Positions 1 to 11,800 of a DNA stretch of 64,000 nucleotides are shown piece after piece (position 1 is the first letter of the stretch; the number at the start of each line of letters is the position of its first letter). The notes beneath the pieces were generated by a model. The model saw only the letters and a program-made list of their open reading frames with translations. It did no database searches and was not told where the DNA came from. A program made the translations under genes and the position numbers. Source of the stretch: Aphidius gifuensis (Eukaryota; Arthropoda; Insecta; Hymenoptera; Braconidae); assembly GCF_014905175.1 (NCBI RefSeq), contig NC_057790.1:7874001-7938000 (forward strand), in the 5' to 3' direction.

Positions 1-1610
1 CTTCAGCTTATTTTTGCAATGATTTGTGTAAATATAAAAATACAAAACTGCAATATCTTCAATATCAAAAAGGTTCATTCGAAAAAATACCATCAAAGTC
101 ATTCAAATGTTTGAATGGACTTAATACCCTCATCATCAATGACAGCAATCTCAAAACTTTTGATACTGGAGCATTTGATGGCCTGGAAAATCTTGATACC
201 CTCATACTGGAAAATAACAAAATACCTTTAATCAATAAAAACACATTTAGTGGATTGCTAAAATTGAAAAAATTATCACTAGCTCATAATTTGATATCAT
301 TTATAGATGATGATGCATTTCGATTACAGAAGAGCAATTATTTACCCACCGATTGTACTTTTCACGAAAAAAATAAAGATTTCTGTAAACCTGAAACATT
401 ATCAGTGTTAGATTTGAGTTTCAATAAATTAAAACATCTGAGAAATAATATGCTCAATGGTATATTGATTGAACAAATTAATCTTTTCAATAATGATATA
501 ATCTCTCCTGAAGACTACGAATTTGTCGACTACAAAATGTTGGATGATTCCAATAAAATTCAATTATTTCTTGATAAAGAATATGAAAAAAATTTAAAGT
601 TTTGGTGTTTCGATGAAAATTCGTTTGTAATTTGTATGAAAAACCATGAATTATTATTTGTAACTTATAACGATATAGATATTCGACGAAAATTTAATAT
701 ATTTGGTCCCAAAAATCCGCGAGAATTTGTATCTAATTTAGTACTTGAATTATACATTAACGACGATTTTTTATCGATACAACCATTCGCATTCATGAAT
801 ATGACAGATAAAAATCAAGTGAAAACATTAACAATTGATAAACATTCACGAGGTAAATTTATTTTTGAACGAGAAATATTTGCTGGTTTAATAGCTTTAG
901 AAAACCTTGAATTGAATGTTGGTCCAGTTAAAGTTAGAGATCGTTATTTTGAAAATTTGCATAATCTTAAATCTTTGAAAATCGAAGCAATTGATGATGA
1001 ATTCTACTTGATTGAAACATTGCAGTATTTATTTCTTTTAGAAAGTTTGGAAATTGTTGGGAACGCTTCTGTGGGTATTTGTAGTAATCCATTTGCAGAT
1101 AGCATTCCTCCGATTACCACACTTTCATATACAAGTGGTTCAATAACTATATTACGAAAAAAATCATTAACTTGTTTGACATATTTGGAAAACTTCAAAA
1201 TAAGTGATACATTACTTCGGACACTTGAACAAGATGCATTTTATGGACTCTCACATTTAAAAACAATTAATTTGGCCCATAATGAACTCAAATATATTCC
1301 AATTAATGTTTTCAATCATATCCATACACTGAATGTGCTTGAACTTAATTATAACCACATTGCTAAAATTGATGTAGATCCATTGACCTTGGAAAAAATT
1401 TTTCCAAATGATCGTTTGTTGTTGTTAGATTTAAGTAACAATAAATTAAAGAACTTGAATCAAGAACTTGAAGGTCTTAAATGTAAAGTTCTAGATCTAT
1501 CAGGAAATTATATTCAATCAAGTTATATTTTAATTCCTAATTCTTGTATTCGAAAAATAATTATGAGTAAAAATAATATTATATCTGCGTACGATCATTG
1601 TCAATCATAG
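1..1610 (+). CDS. LRR-1: secreted LRR protein, 3' part only (window-edge partial)
   Basis: The reading frame is open from base 3 to the TAG at 1608-1610, so the gene enters from the left and about half of it is missing; no internal methionine is a credible start. The product is a run of leucine-rich repeats of the type LxxLxLxxNxL with phenylalanine-containing spacers, ending in a Cys-rich cap and a short tail (NHCQS). It has no transmembrane segment or TIR domain, so it is probably an extracellular LRR protein. It matches the C-terminal half of LRR-3 (18263-21403) along its whole length with mostly conservative changes, so the two are recent paralogues. AATAAA-type polyadenylation signals follow at about 1681 and 1702. 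A binding or effector role such as venom is inference from family and likely taxon. It could also be a Toll-ectodomain-like immune protein. Confidence 0.85.
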   Translation, partial: SAYFCNDLCKYKNTKLQYLQYQKGSFEKIPSKSFKCLNGLNTLIINDSNLKTFDTGAFDGLENLDTLILENNKIPLINKNTFSGLLKLKKLSLAHNLISFIDDDAFRLQKSNYLPTDCTFHEKNKDFCKPETLSVLDLSFNKLKHLRNNMLNGILIEQINLFNNDIISPEDYEFVDYKMLDDSNKIQLFLDKEYEKNLKFWCFDENSFVICMKNHELLFVTYNDIDIRRKFNIFGPKNPREFVSNLVLELYINDDFLSIQPFAFMNMTDKNQVKTLTIDKHSRGKFIFEREIFAGLIALENLELNVGPVKVRDRYFENLHNLKSLKIEAIDDEFYLIETLQYLFLLESLEIVGNASVGICSNPFADSIPPITTLSYTSGSITILRKKSLTCLTYLENFKISDTLLRTLEQDAFYGLSHLKTINLAHNELKYIPINVFNHIHTLNVLELNYNHIAKIDVDPLTLEKIFPNDRLLLLDLSNNKLKNLNQELEGLKCKVLDLSGNYIQSSYILIPNSCIRKIIMSKNNIISAYDHCQS

Positions 1611-1889
1611 ATTTTGTCAATATTAATGAATGTATATTCGAAAAATATTACTATTTTGTATGAAATTCAGTTATTTTTTGAATAAAAAATTAAGTTTGAA
1701 AATAAAGCAGTTTAAATGTATACATATAATATCTTATCATTAGAAAAAACATTTTTTTCCTTATATCAAGACATTTATTTTTATTAATGAGATTTGAATA
1801 GATGTTTATGAGACATGTCTATTCTCAGAGCTTGAAGAATTATTACGGAGGCTAGGAGCCATAGGGTTAGCCGTAGTATTGTATTTTAA

Positions 1890-2367
1890 GGTACAACCAG
1901 GAAAAATTAAAAATAATGACGATTTCACGAATTTTATAGAGTAGATAATTGAAATAACGATACACCTTTTTCTTTAATCAGTTTTTTTGTTATAAGATGT
2001 TTTTTTGATTAATTAACTGTTAAAGATGGTCCTTTTTTTTGAGGTTAAACATAGGCTCTTATGGAAAATGATGTTTGGCTTTTCATAATACCCCATCGAA
2101 GTACTTGAAAAAATAATGCCATATTTACCAAAAACTAAAGGATAAAACTAGAAAAAAAGACGAAAAATCATCACCCAAATTTAGTATAGGTTTTAATATT
2201 CAATTTTAATTAATAGAGGATAATAAATTTTTGTCTTTGTCTAAATACTTAAGTGGAAGTGAGAAACAGTATTCTCTTTCTAATCTTTCGTCCTTTTCGC
2301 ACTCATGAATATATAATGTTTTTAGCAAACATCCGCCAGATGTCTTTCATTTTGCCCTGGTTGTACC
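1890..2367. mobile_element. TTAA-target MITE (piggyBac-like), family 'GGTACAACC', copy 1
   Basis: The element begins GGTACAACCAGG and ends CCTGGTTGTACC, with TTAA at 1886-1889 and again at 2368-2371. Two further copies lie at 45780-46452 (same orientation, with a nested insertion) and 48371-48837 (opposite orientation). The conserved interior includes a block reading AACATAGGCTCTTATGG. TTAA duplication is the hallmark of piggyBac-type transposases; none is encoded here, so it is non-autonomous. Confidence 0.8.
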
Positions 2368-2371
2368 TTAA

Positions 2372-4451
2372 GAGGAATGACAACCTTTCATTTTGACCTA
2401 ACTGTTCCCTTATTTTTACCAACAGAACCACATTCGCTCCATCTGTGAGTCCCAACGGTATTCAATATTGGGACATACTTTAGACGATCTGGTGGTAAAA
2501 TCACTTATATTTATTCAGTATACCAATTTGTCCGTACATGCATTATAAACAATTATAAAAGATTAATATTTATTTTAGACCTCATTTTATTTAATTTTTA
2601 TACAAATTTCATGCGTATCAACTATCTATATATATCCCACCATTGCATACTCAAATGTAATACTTTTATTATTACATAAGTCCACCAAATAAATTTGATA
2701 AGAGAAATAATATTTTTTATCAGTCAGAATTTATTAATTCATGATAAACATCAGGTATTCAGGTATTCTTCAAATCGAAAATGAGAATTTTTCGACGAAG
2801 GTCCACCTAATTCCTTTATAGCTTTTATATATAATCATGGTAGAAGTACTACAGGTATGGCAGTAGTCCATGCTTTTTTCGTCGCGTTCTGCGCAGCCTT
2901 ATTTTTTCAACCAATCAAGAACGCGCCATCGAGCTGTTTTGCTTTTCTTTCTAACACGCAATCTCTATTATAAGATCCTCTCTCTCTAACATACTGTTTT
3001 GACAACTATTTTTTATATTGTTGTAAATACTAATAAATATATGTGGAGCATGTTTATAAAAAATCAAAAAAATAAAAAAACCAAGACAGTTTAACAAATA
3101 AATTATAATATTTTCATTGTTGTTGTTTTTTTTGAGGCCACAAACAATAGAGGTTGTGTTGTATTTATTATACTTGGATTCATTTATTTAATATAAATAA
3201 TTAATTTTTATTATTGATGTATGTGAATCATTATAAAATATACCAAATCTAGTTGAATAAATATGATAACTTCTGAAAAATTAAAAAAAAACTTGAAAAT
3301 TTTCTTAACGAATTTGTATCGCGCGCGCATAAAGTCTTCCATTTTTGTGGCGAGAAGGCGACCTTTTGATTGGTCAATTCACAGCGGCCAAACCAGGCTG
3401 CGCACTGCCATACCTGTAGTATTTCTACCATGATATATAATAAGGAGCAAATTTATATAAAAACTAGCGCATGCATTTTTTATATATGCTTTTCTTATCT
3501 GTGTTTATCGTTCCGATTTTGAATTTTTAAGTAGTTGAAAGTTAAATATTATCTCCAAATAATTAGAACCCATGCAAAATTTTACAAAATTTAAGATGTT
3601 AGAATAAAAAAAGAAGTTTAAAATTTGAGGATCAGTTTTCATGCATTTGATGCAATCGTTTCCCAAAAATAACATGCTGCCAATAAAATGATAACCAATA
3701 GAGAAGAGATTAATTCTAGAGCTTTGTCTTACTATTTTTCCAGTCATATTTAGATTATCCACGATAAATATGCTTTTTTATATACTGATTCTTTTTGATT
3801 GTTTTTATTTTATCGATCAAGTTATTCATAACCACAAAAAATTACAATGCTTACACTTGCAGTTTTATACTAAACACTAATCCGATAATTAACCATATGT
3901 TTTGCGTTTCAAATTTACCTAACTTACATTTGATTAAGTGTAAATTACTTAATTTTATAACCATTAATTAACTTTTTATGGAATTATTTGACACAACAAT
4001 AAAATGCCAATTGTTAAATAAGTCCCAAAACATAACAAAAATAGCATACCCAGCGCCACCAATTTAATTTCGAGTTCCCCCGGATAAATTATCATTGCTG
4101 GTAAAAAAAATTTTTTTTTTGTAAAAATATAAAAAAATTTTTTTAGTATTTTGCAAATAAAATAGTGTCATGCACTAGAGAATAATTTTTTAATCAATCT
4201 CGTAAAATTTCATAAAATTTAATTAAGTTTTAGAATAAAAAAAGTTGTTTGGAAATTTATTTATTGTAAACTCCGTCGATAAACGAATCTTTAATTTTTT
4301 TTGTTAAATAAACAAATTCTGATACTGTCATGCAGTGGATATTATAAGTGACTTTACCAAATTTTAGGTCTTTATATTGTTTTTTACTAATTAAAAAGTT
4401 GTTTGGAAAAAATGACAGATAAGGTTAGATCTTCAAAGGTTGTCATTCCTC
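2372..4451. mobile_element. Larger TTAA-bounded element (about 2.1 kb), no transposase seen
   Basis: It starts GAGGAATGACAACC just after the TTAA shared with the preceding MITE. It ends GGTTGTCATTCCTC followed by TTAA at 4452-4455. The terminal inverted repeats match over about 17 bp. No protein longer than about 85 aa is open inside, so it is non-autonomous or decayed. It carries the 2836-3432 MITE. The abutting TTAA ends suggest two piggyBac-like insertions side by side; shared termini by chance are less likely but possible. Confidence 0.5.
2836..3432. mobile_element. MITE with CATGGTAGAA terminal inverted repeats
   Basis: The left end reads CATGGTAGAAGTACTACAGG and the right end is its near-perfect inverse, ending CCTGTAGTATTTCTACCATG. 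Both sides are flanked by ATATATAAT, a possible 8-9-bp target duplication, though AT-richness makes the exact length uncertain. The interior has GC-richer sub-terminal blocks containing CGCG and 'ATTGGTTGAA'-like motifs in inverted orientation. No coding capacity is seen. Confidence 0.65.
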
Positions 4452-4455
4452 TTAA

Positions 4456-6120
4456 AACGAAAAAAAAAAAAAAAAAAAAACGTTCATAACTTACGAACTA
4501 ATCAACAGAAAAGCATCGTATCAGGCTTAAATTATGCGTCTTCAAAAACTCTATTGCCGGCATCGTGGGATTTTTCCGTTATTTTCAATAGTTTTTGAGA
4601 AAAAAATAAAAACTTTAAAATAGAAAAAAAAAAAATCAACTATATTTAAAGTTTTTTCTCAAAAACTGTTTTTTTTGTTTTTGAATGCCAGAGTATTGAA
4701 AATTTTTAATTTTCAACAGGTAGCGCGGGCGACCCGCCCCAACAAACATTACCAGATCTTTTTTTTTTTTTTTTTTTAATTTTCCACTAGAATAAATTTT
4801 GACCTTAAATTATTTTCGAACAGTTTTTTTTAAATATATTTTGTTTACAAAAAGTATATTTTAAAAAAAAAAAAATTATCAAAAGTTTTAAAATCGTAAA
4901 AATATTGTTTTTCTAATATTTCTCATCCAACTGACGTCGAAATTTCAAGGTTTTTTGTGGATTAGCTGACTTTATGTATATGTATATGTAACTTTTTGTG
5001 ATATGAGTCATAAACATTTATTGCAAACTCGTGTCAGTTTTAAAAATATCATAAAAAATAATGTACTTTTTAACGTTTCAACGTTCAAATATTTTCAAAC
5101 ATTTGTTGCTATAATATATTCACGAAAAACGCATTAAATTTTGATGTTTAAAGTGAGTTTTCATTTTAATAATTTATTAAAAGATCGTAAGAATCTGTTA
5201 ACATAAATGACAATAACGTGATGAAATTCAAACCAGAATGATCCATATGGCTTTAATTTCAAGTAATAAAATTGTCAAAGAATGGAATTAATCGAAAAAT
5301 TGTTTCCATTTATCAATCTTGTATTCGAAAAATATTTTTTTAAATAACTAATGTTATCAATAAGTTGATAGCTTGTTAACACTAATTGTTAGATAGATAG
5401 ATGAACTACATTTTTATGAAAGTTTATCTAGTAAGTTTATAATAATTTAGTAAATATTTAATAATAAGTTATATAAAATAATGATTTAATTTTATAATAG
5501 GAATATAATAAATAATATATTTATATACATAATAATATTGTAGTTGTTTAAAAATGTAAAATGTTATTTATTATACATATTTTTCTATTGAAAAAAACCT
5601 CAAGAAATAATATCAATGAAATTTATGCTATCAAAAATTTGTAGAATTCATAATGACTATATGGAAAAATTAATTTGTGACAAAAACTGATTATCGAATA
5701 CAGTCATATCTAAAATTTTTTTTGCGTATTATTTTTTGTAAAAGATTTTTTTTTCAGCCATTATGAAATAAATATTTGAGTAAGTCATAAACGTTTTATT
5801 ACAAACTCGTGTCAATCATAAAAGTATTGTACAACATCATTTACATTTTATCATTGCAACCTTCAAATATTCTTTAAACATACAAAAATTGTTATTGTTC
5901 TAAATAATAAAATTACAAAAAAATCGAAAAATTGAAATAGCTAAAGTTATATTTTTTAAAAATAATTTTTCAAAAGTTTTAAACTCGTAAAAATTTGGAA
6001 TAAATGTATCGGAAAATAAATTTTTTACCTATATTGAATTTGAAACAATAAAAAAAACATGTATCGAGTTGTTGAGATTACATAAATGTTAATATTTTAC
6101 ACTAAAAATCCAAGAACTAA
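4456..6120. other. Intergenic region upstream of LRR-2: low-complexity and duplicated LRR-flank modules
   Basis: No gene is visible. It holds poly-A/T runs, a short GC-richer patch near 4720-4745 (AGCGCGGGCGACCCGCCCC), and two diverged copies of a module that recurs beside every LRR gene. The module's landmarks are 'AAAAGTTTTAAACTCGTAAAA', 'CAAGGTTTTTTGTGGATTAGC' and 'TCATAAACATTTATTGCAAA', with copies around 4870-5110 and 5770-6000. The modules appear to be duplicated promoter-side DNA, or an old repeat carried along by the tandem duplication. Confidence 0.5.
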
Positions 6121-6150
6121 ATATCAGGTTGAAACAAAAGTTTGTCAGTG
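6119..6150 (+). promoter_or_regulatory. Candidate core promoter (initiator) of LRR-2
   Basis: TTGTCAGTGTTCTGTTGAAT contains the arthropod initiator TCAGT at 6145-6149, about 90 bp before the ATG. Nearly the same block precedes LRR-4 (TCAGT at 32034) and a related one precedes LRR-3 (18165). No clean TATA box is seen here. Confidence 0.45.
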
Positions 6151-6238
6151 TTCTGTTGAATCTTGAGCAGTCGACTAAGTTGTTGGATTACCAGAGTTAA
6201 TTTTTTCAATCTTGTTGTCAATGATTGAAAAGAATAAA

Positions 6239-8809
6239 ATGAAGAAGTCAACAATGACGTGGCTAACATTTACAATACAATTTGTCATTAAATTACAATG
6301 TGTTTTATCGAATCAAATTTGTTATCGAGTAAAATATCTTAATCCAATTTGTAAAACTAACACGGGAGAACTAATCCAATATAAACCAGCGTATGAATCA
6401 TTAAATGAAAACCAAATTCAATATATTGGTCACTCAATAAATGTAATTTGTCATCATGCATTTATTGAGTATGAAGATGATTTCGGATTTGGAAAATACA
6501 TAAAAGGTCTTGTACTTGATTTATCAGATAAAGATATAATAATCGAGCCATCTGCTATTGTCTTGACAAAACTCGAGCGCCTGGAAATAAATTCGGGTCC
6601 AGTTCAATTGGAATCAAATAGCTTCCAAAATTTATCTAATCTGCAACATCTTAAGATAAAAGTCAATGAAGGATCTGCAAAAATGAGTCAGGTGTTGAAA
6701 AATTTACCACGATTAAAAAGTTTGGAATTGTTGGATAATTATAATATTGACATCTGTGAATTTACCAACACTGATACACTTCAAATAAAAATACTTGGAT
6801 TTATGGGTGGATTTATAAGATCAATATCATCAAAATCATTTGAGTGTTTGGCAAATCTTGAAGAATTAAACATCACGAAAACTAGCCTGTCAATAATAGA
6901 GGCAGATACATTTGATTTATTGAAAAAATTAAAAAAAATATCAATAACAGGTAATGATAAATTTAATATCATCCCTGCGAATATTTTCGATAATATAACT
7001 GAATTAAAAATATTGGATTTGAGTTACAATTCAATATCAAAATTGGACAACACATATTTAACGATGAGTAAAAATTGTGAATTATTAAATTTGAGTTATA
7101 ATTCTATGGAATCTATTGAAAATGGATTTTTTAAAAATATCAAATGCATAACACTTGATCTTGGAGGCAATGAAATCAAATATATTGCTAATAACGAATT
7201 TAAAAATTCAATGATTGATACAATATTGTTGGATAATAATATAATTACAGATTTCATTGATGAGAAAAAATGGGGTATTGATAAATTAAAAACAACAGTG
7301 TATTTTTATTATGATTTTTTGGATTTTACAATTTCCAATAGTAATGAACAAAAGAACCAAACTCTCATTTGTTATGAAAGTAAAAATCATTATTTCAAAA
7401 TTTGTCAAAAAAAAAATCAACTTGTATCGGTCATTGCGAGAACTATGCCTTATAGACTTTCACAAGAAACACTTATATTTGAAGACAGTGATATAATATT
7501 AACTGAAGATTACATATTCTATAATTTGACCATTAAAAATTTGATAATTGAATCATCTGCAAAACCATTTCAACTTATTGGTGAATCATTAAAAGGATTA
7601 CCAAAACTTAAAAATCTTCAACTTGATACTCAACCGATTTTGATTAAAAATCCAACATTTTTTTATATCAGGGATACTTTAGAACGATTATCATTATCAG
7701 TAAATGAATCACAATTTTTTCTTTGTCATTCGATACGAGGAATTAAAAATCTAATGAGTTTAACGATTGTCAATCATGACGCATTCAATTTTTGCAATAA
7801 AATTTGTAATGAAACGAGCAGTAATTTAAACTTTAAAACACTTCATTACCAGAAAGGTTCATTTCAAACTGTTCAATCAAATGCATTTTCATGTTTAAAG
7901 AACCTTCAGTATCTTTTTATAGATAACACTAATATCACTGGATTTGAGCATGACGCATTTAATGGTCTTGACAGTCTTGTTACTCTTTTATTACAATTCA
8001 ATCACAACTTGACAAATATTCGAAAAAACGCATTCAGTCACATGACGAATTTGGAAACACTTTTACTAGCATCTAATTCAATTAAATTTATTGAAGATGG
8101 AGCTTTTTTACAATTAAATAAGCATTTATCATTTCTCGATTTGAGTCAAAACAAATTACATGTCATTTCAGATAAAACATTTGAAGGTATCTTATCAATT
8201 AAACAGCTTGATCTTTCAAACAATGACATTATACATTTTGAATATAATTCTAAATTACCAGGACTTGTATATGCATACAATAATAGTCAATTATTTTCTG
8301 TCAGAGGATCAAAAAAAATTAAAGTTAAATTATTTTGTCGTATCGAAAATTGGTGGACAATTTGTATCAACGATGCGATTGCAACATCAATTACATTAAA
8401 TCAATTCGATTCAACTTTGCAATTATCTGATGAAGAAAAAAAAAATTTTCAAATGGAAATATCAATTGATAATATCACATCAATACGAAATGATGCATGG
8501 AAAAACATTGATACCCGAGTCACTATCAAAAGTTTGATTCTCAATAAAAATATTCGAGATGGATTGAAGCTCTCATCAAATTCATTTGATGGATTATCAA
8601 AATTAGAAAATCTTGAACTTAATGTTGGACTAACTGTTCTTGAACATGGTGCATTTTACAGATTAACTGAGTTGACTCGTCTTAAAATTGAAGTTAATGG
8701 AACTAAACAGTACTTGGGTATATCTCTGATATATTTAGGGCTTTTAACTTCGTTGAATATTGTTAAAAATACCCTGGTAGAAATATTTTTTAGCGTTCGA
8801 CATAGTTAA
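6239..8809 (+). CDS. LRR-2: secreted LRR protein, 5' part, interrupted by a 5.96-kb transposon
   Basis: The ATG at 6239 is chosen because it aligns with the LRR-4 start and is followed by the same signal peptide (hydrophobic stretch about residues 5-22, then SNQICYR). An in-frame upstream ATG at 6221 is possible. Gene-derived coding sequence runs to 8771. The frame then reads 13 codons of the inserted transposon and stops at 8807-8809. LRR super-modules are marked by cysteine-bearing ECL or SCL motifs near residues 199 and 547; the third lies beyond the insertion. The frame resumes, uninterrupted, at 14738. The protein is extracellular by prediction, with no anchor. The gene is either truncated, spliced across the element at TIR-embedded sites, or intact on another haplotype. 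Venom or immune roles are inferred only. Confidence 0.85.
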   Translation: MKKSTMTWLTFTIQFVIKLQCVLSNQICYRVKYLNPICKTNTGELIQYKPAYESLNENQIQYIGHSINVICHHAFIEYEDDFGFGKYIKGLVLDLSDKDIIIEPSAIVLTKLERLEINSGPVQLESNSFQNLSNLQHLKIKVNEGSAKMSQVLKNLPRLKSLELLDNYNIDICEFTNTDTLQIKILGFMGGFIRSISSKSFECLANLEELNITKTSLSIIEADTFDLLKKLKKISITGNDKFNIIPANIFDNITELKILDLSYNSISKLDNTYLTMSKNCELLNLSYNSMESIENGFFKNIKCITLDLGGNEIKYIANNEFKNSMIDTILLDNNIITDFIDEKKWGIDKLKTTVYFYYDFLDFTISNSNEQKNQTLICYESKNHYFKICQKKNQLVSVIARTMPYRLSQETLIFEDSDIILTEDYIFYNLTIKNLIIESSAKPFQLIGESLKGLPKLKNLQLDTQPILIKNPTFFYIRDTLERLSLSVNESQFFLCHSIRGIKNLMSLTIVNHDAFNFCNKICNETSSNLNFKTLHYQKGSFQTVQSNAFSCLKNLQYLFIDNTNITGFEHDAFNGLDSLVTLLLQFNHNLTNIRKNAFSHMTNLETLLLASNSIKFIEDGAFLQLNKHLSFLDLSQNKLHVISDKTFEGILSIKQLDLSNNDIIHFEYNSKLPGLVYAYNNSQLFSVRGSKKIKVKLFCRIENWWTICINDAIATSITLNQFDSTLQLSDEEKKNFQMEISIDNITSIRNDAWKNIDTRVTIKSLILNKNIRDGLKLSSNSFDGLSKLENLELNVGLTVLEHGAFYRLTELTRLKIEVNGTKQYLGISLIYLGLLTSLNIVKNTLVEIFFSVRHS

Positions 8810-11800
8810 GTCGAATTCAAAGTCGACCCAATGTCGGCCGTATGTCGGTACAATGTCGAACTTGCCCGTTTGTCGTCGTTAAATCGAGGTTATGGTATTT
8901 GAAAAAAAAAAAATTCCTAGCATGGTTTTTATTAAAATGACATTATCGGCAGCGGTATTTTATTTATTATTGGATAAATGAACTACATGTACTTTATTTA
9001 TTGAATAAATAAGTTGTATGTATTTTATTTATTTAAAAAATGAGATACATCAAAATTATTCTTTGAAAATGAAAATTTCCAAGAAAAGCTGCAGCTAAGG
9101 AAAAGATGTGGCTGAGGGAATACATTTGCCAAAAAAAATATATTTTCAAGCTACATTCATTCCTTAGCCACATCTTTTCCTTAGCTGCTGCTTTTCCTTG
9201 GACATTTTTATTTTTCAAAAATGAAAATTACATGTATTTTATTTATTTGATATAAATAGTAGGAAAAGATGTAGCTAAGGAATTACAGTTGCCAAAAAAA
9301 TTATGTTTAAAGCTACATTATTTCCTTAGCCACATTAATTCCTTAGCTACTGCTTTTCCTTGGACATTTGTATTTTTGAAAAATAAATTCACATGTATTT
9401 TATTTATAAAATAAATAAAAAATGTCCAAGGAAAAGCAGTAGCTAAGGAAAAGATGTAGCTAAGGAATTGAGGTTGCCAAAGAATTATGTTTTAAGGAAA
9501 TAATTCCTTAGTCACATTAATTCCTTAGCTTCATCTTTTCCTTAGCTACTGCTTTTACTTGGACATTTTTTATTTATTTTATAAATAAAATACATGTAAA
9601 TTTATTTTCAAAAATACAAATGTCCAAGAAAAAAGTAGTAGCTGGAAAGATAAGCAGAAAAGATGTAGCTAAGGAATTAATGTGACTAAGAATTCTTTCC
9701 TTGAAACATTTTTTGGCAACATCCCTGAGCCACATTACTTAGCTACTGCTTTTCCTTGGACATATGTATTTTTAAAATTACATGTTTTTTTTTTATATAA
9801 AATAAATAAAAATGTCCAGGAGCAGTAGCTAGGAAAAGATGTAGCTAAGGAATTAATGTGACTAAGAAATTATTACCTTGAAACATAATTTTTGGCAACA
9901 TTAATTCCTTAGTCAATATTATTTAGCTACTGCTTTTCCTTGGACCTTTTTTTTATAAAAAATAAATTTACATGTATTTTATTTATAAAATAAATAAAAA
10001 ATGTCCAAGGAAAAGCAGTAGCTAAGGAAAAGATGTAGCTAAGGAATTGAGGTTGCCAAAGAATTATGTTTTAAGGAAATAATTCCTTAGTCACATTAAT
10101 TCCTTAGCTTCATCTTTTCCTTAGCTACTGCTTTTCCTTGGACATTTTTTTTTATTTTATATATAAAAAAACATGTGAATTTATTTTTTAAAAATACATA
10201 TGTCCAAGGAAAAGCAGTAGCTAAGGAATTAATGTGGCTCAGGGATTAATGTTGCCAAAAAATTATGTTTCAAGGAAAGAATTCCTGAGTCACATTAATT
10301 CCTTAGTTACATCTTTTCCTTAGCTACTGCTTTTCCTTGGACATTTTTTTTTTATTTTATATATAAAAAAACATGTGCATTTATTTTTCAAAAATACATA
10401 TGTCCAAGGAAAAGCAGTAGCTAAGGAAAAGATGTAGCTAAGGAAAAGATGTAGCTAAGGAATTAATGTGACTAAGGAATTCTTTCCTTGAAACATAGAT
10501 TTTTGGCAACATTAATTCCTTAGAAAACATTAATTCCTTAGCTACTGCTTTTCCTTGGACATTTGTATTTTTGAAAAATAAATTTACATGTATTTTATTT
10601 ATAAAATAAATAAAAAATGTCCAAGGAAAAGCAGTAGCTAAGGAAAAGATGTAGCTAAGGAATTGAGGTTGCCAAAGAATTATGTTTTAAGGAAATTCCT
10701 TAGCTTCATCTTTTCCTTAGCTACTGCTTTTCCTTGGACATTTTTTTTTATTTTATATATAAAAAAACATGTGAATTTATTTTTTAAAAATACATATGTC
10801 CAAGGAAAAGCAGTAGCTAAGGAATTAATGTGGCTCAGGGATTAATGTTGCCAAAAAATTATGTTTCAAGGAAAGAATTCCTTAGTCACATCAATTCCTT
10901 AGCTACATCTTTTCCTTAGCTACATCTTTTCCTTAGCTACTGCTTTTTCTTGGAAATTTGTATATTTGAAAAATAAATTTACATGTATTTTACTTATAAA
11001 ATAAATAAAAAATGTCCAAGTAAAATCAGTATAGCTAAGGAAAAGATGAAGCTAAGGAATTAATGTGACTAAGGAATTATTTCCTTAAAACATAATTCTT
11101 TGGCAACCTCAATTCCTTCTTATCTTATTATTGAACTGCCTTGGACATTTTTTATTTATTTTATAAATAAAATACATGTGAATTTATTTTCAAAAATACA
11201 AATGTCCAAGGAAAAGTAGTAGTTGGTGGCTAAGGGATTAATGTTGCCAAAAAATTATGTTTCAAGGAAAGAATTCCTTAGTCACATTAATTCCTTAGCT
11301 ACATCTTTTCCTTAGCTACATCTTTTTCTTAGCTACTGCTTTTCCTTGGACATATGTATTTTTGAAAAATAAATTCACATGTTTTTTTATATATAAAATA
11401 AAAAAAAAATGTCCAAGGAAAAGATGTAGCTAAGGAATTAATGTGACTAAGGAATTCTTTCCTTGAAACATAATTTTTTGGCAACATTAATCCCTGAGCC
11501 ACATTAATTCCTTAGCTACTGCTTTTCCTTGGACATATGTATTTTTAAAAAATAAATTCACATGTTTTTTTATATATAAAATAAAAAAAAATGTCCAAGG
11601 AAAAGCAGTAGCTAAGGAAAAGATGAAGCTAAGGAATTTCCTTAAAACATAATTCTTTGGCAACCTCAATTCCTTAGCTACATCTTTTTTTCTACTGTTT
11701 TTGGACATTTTTATTTATTTTATAAATAAAATACATGTGAATTTATTTTCAAAAATACAAATGTCCAAGGAAAGCAGTAGTTAGTGAATTATGTGCTGGG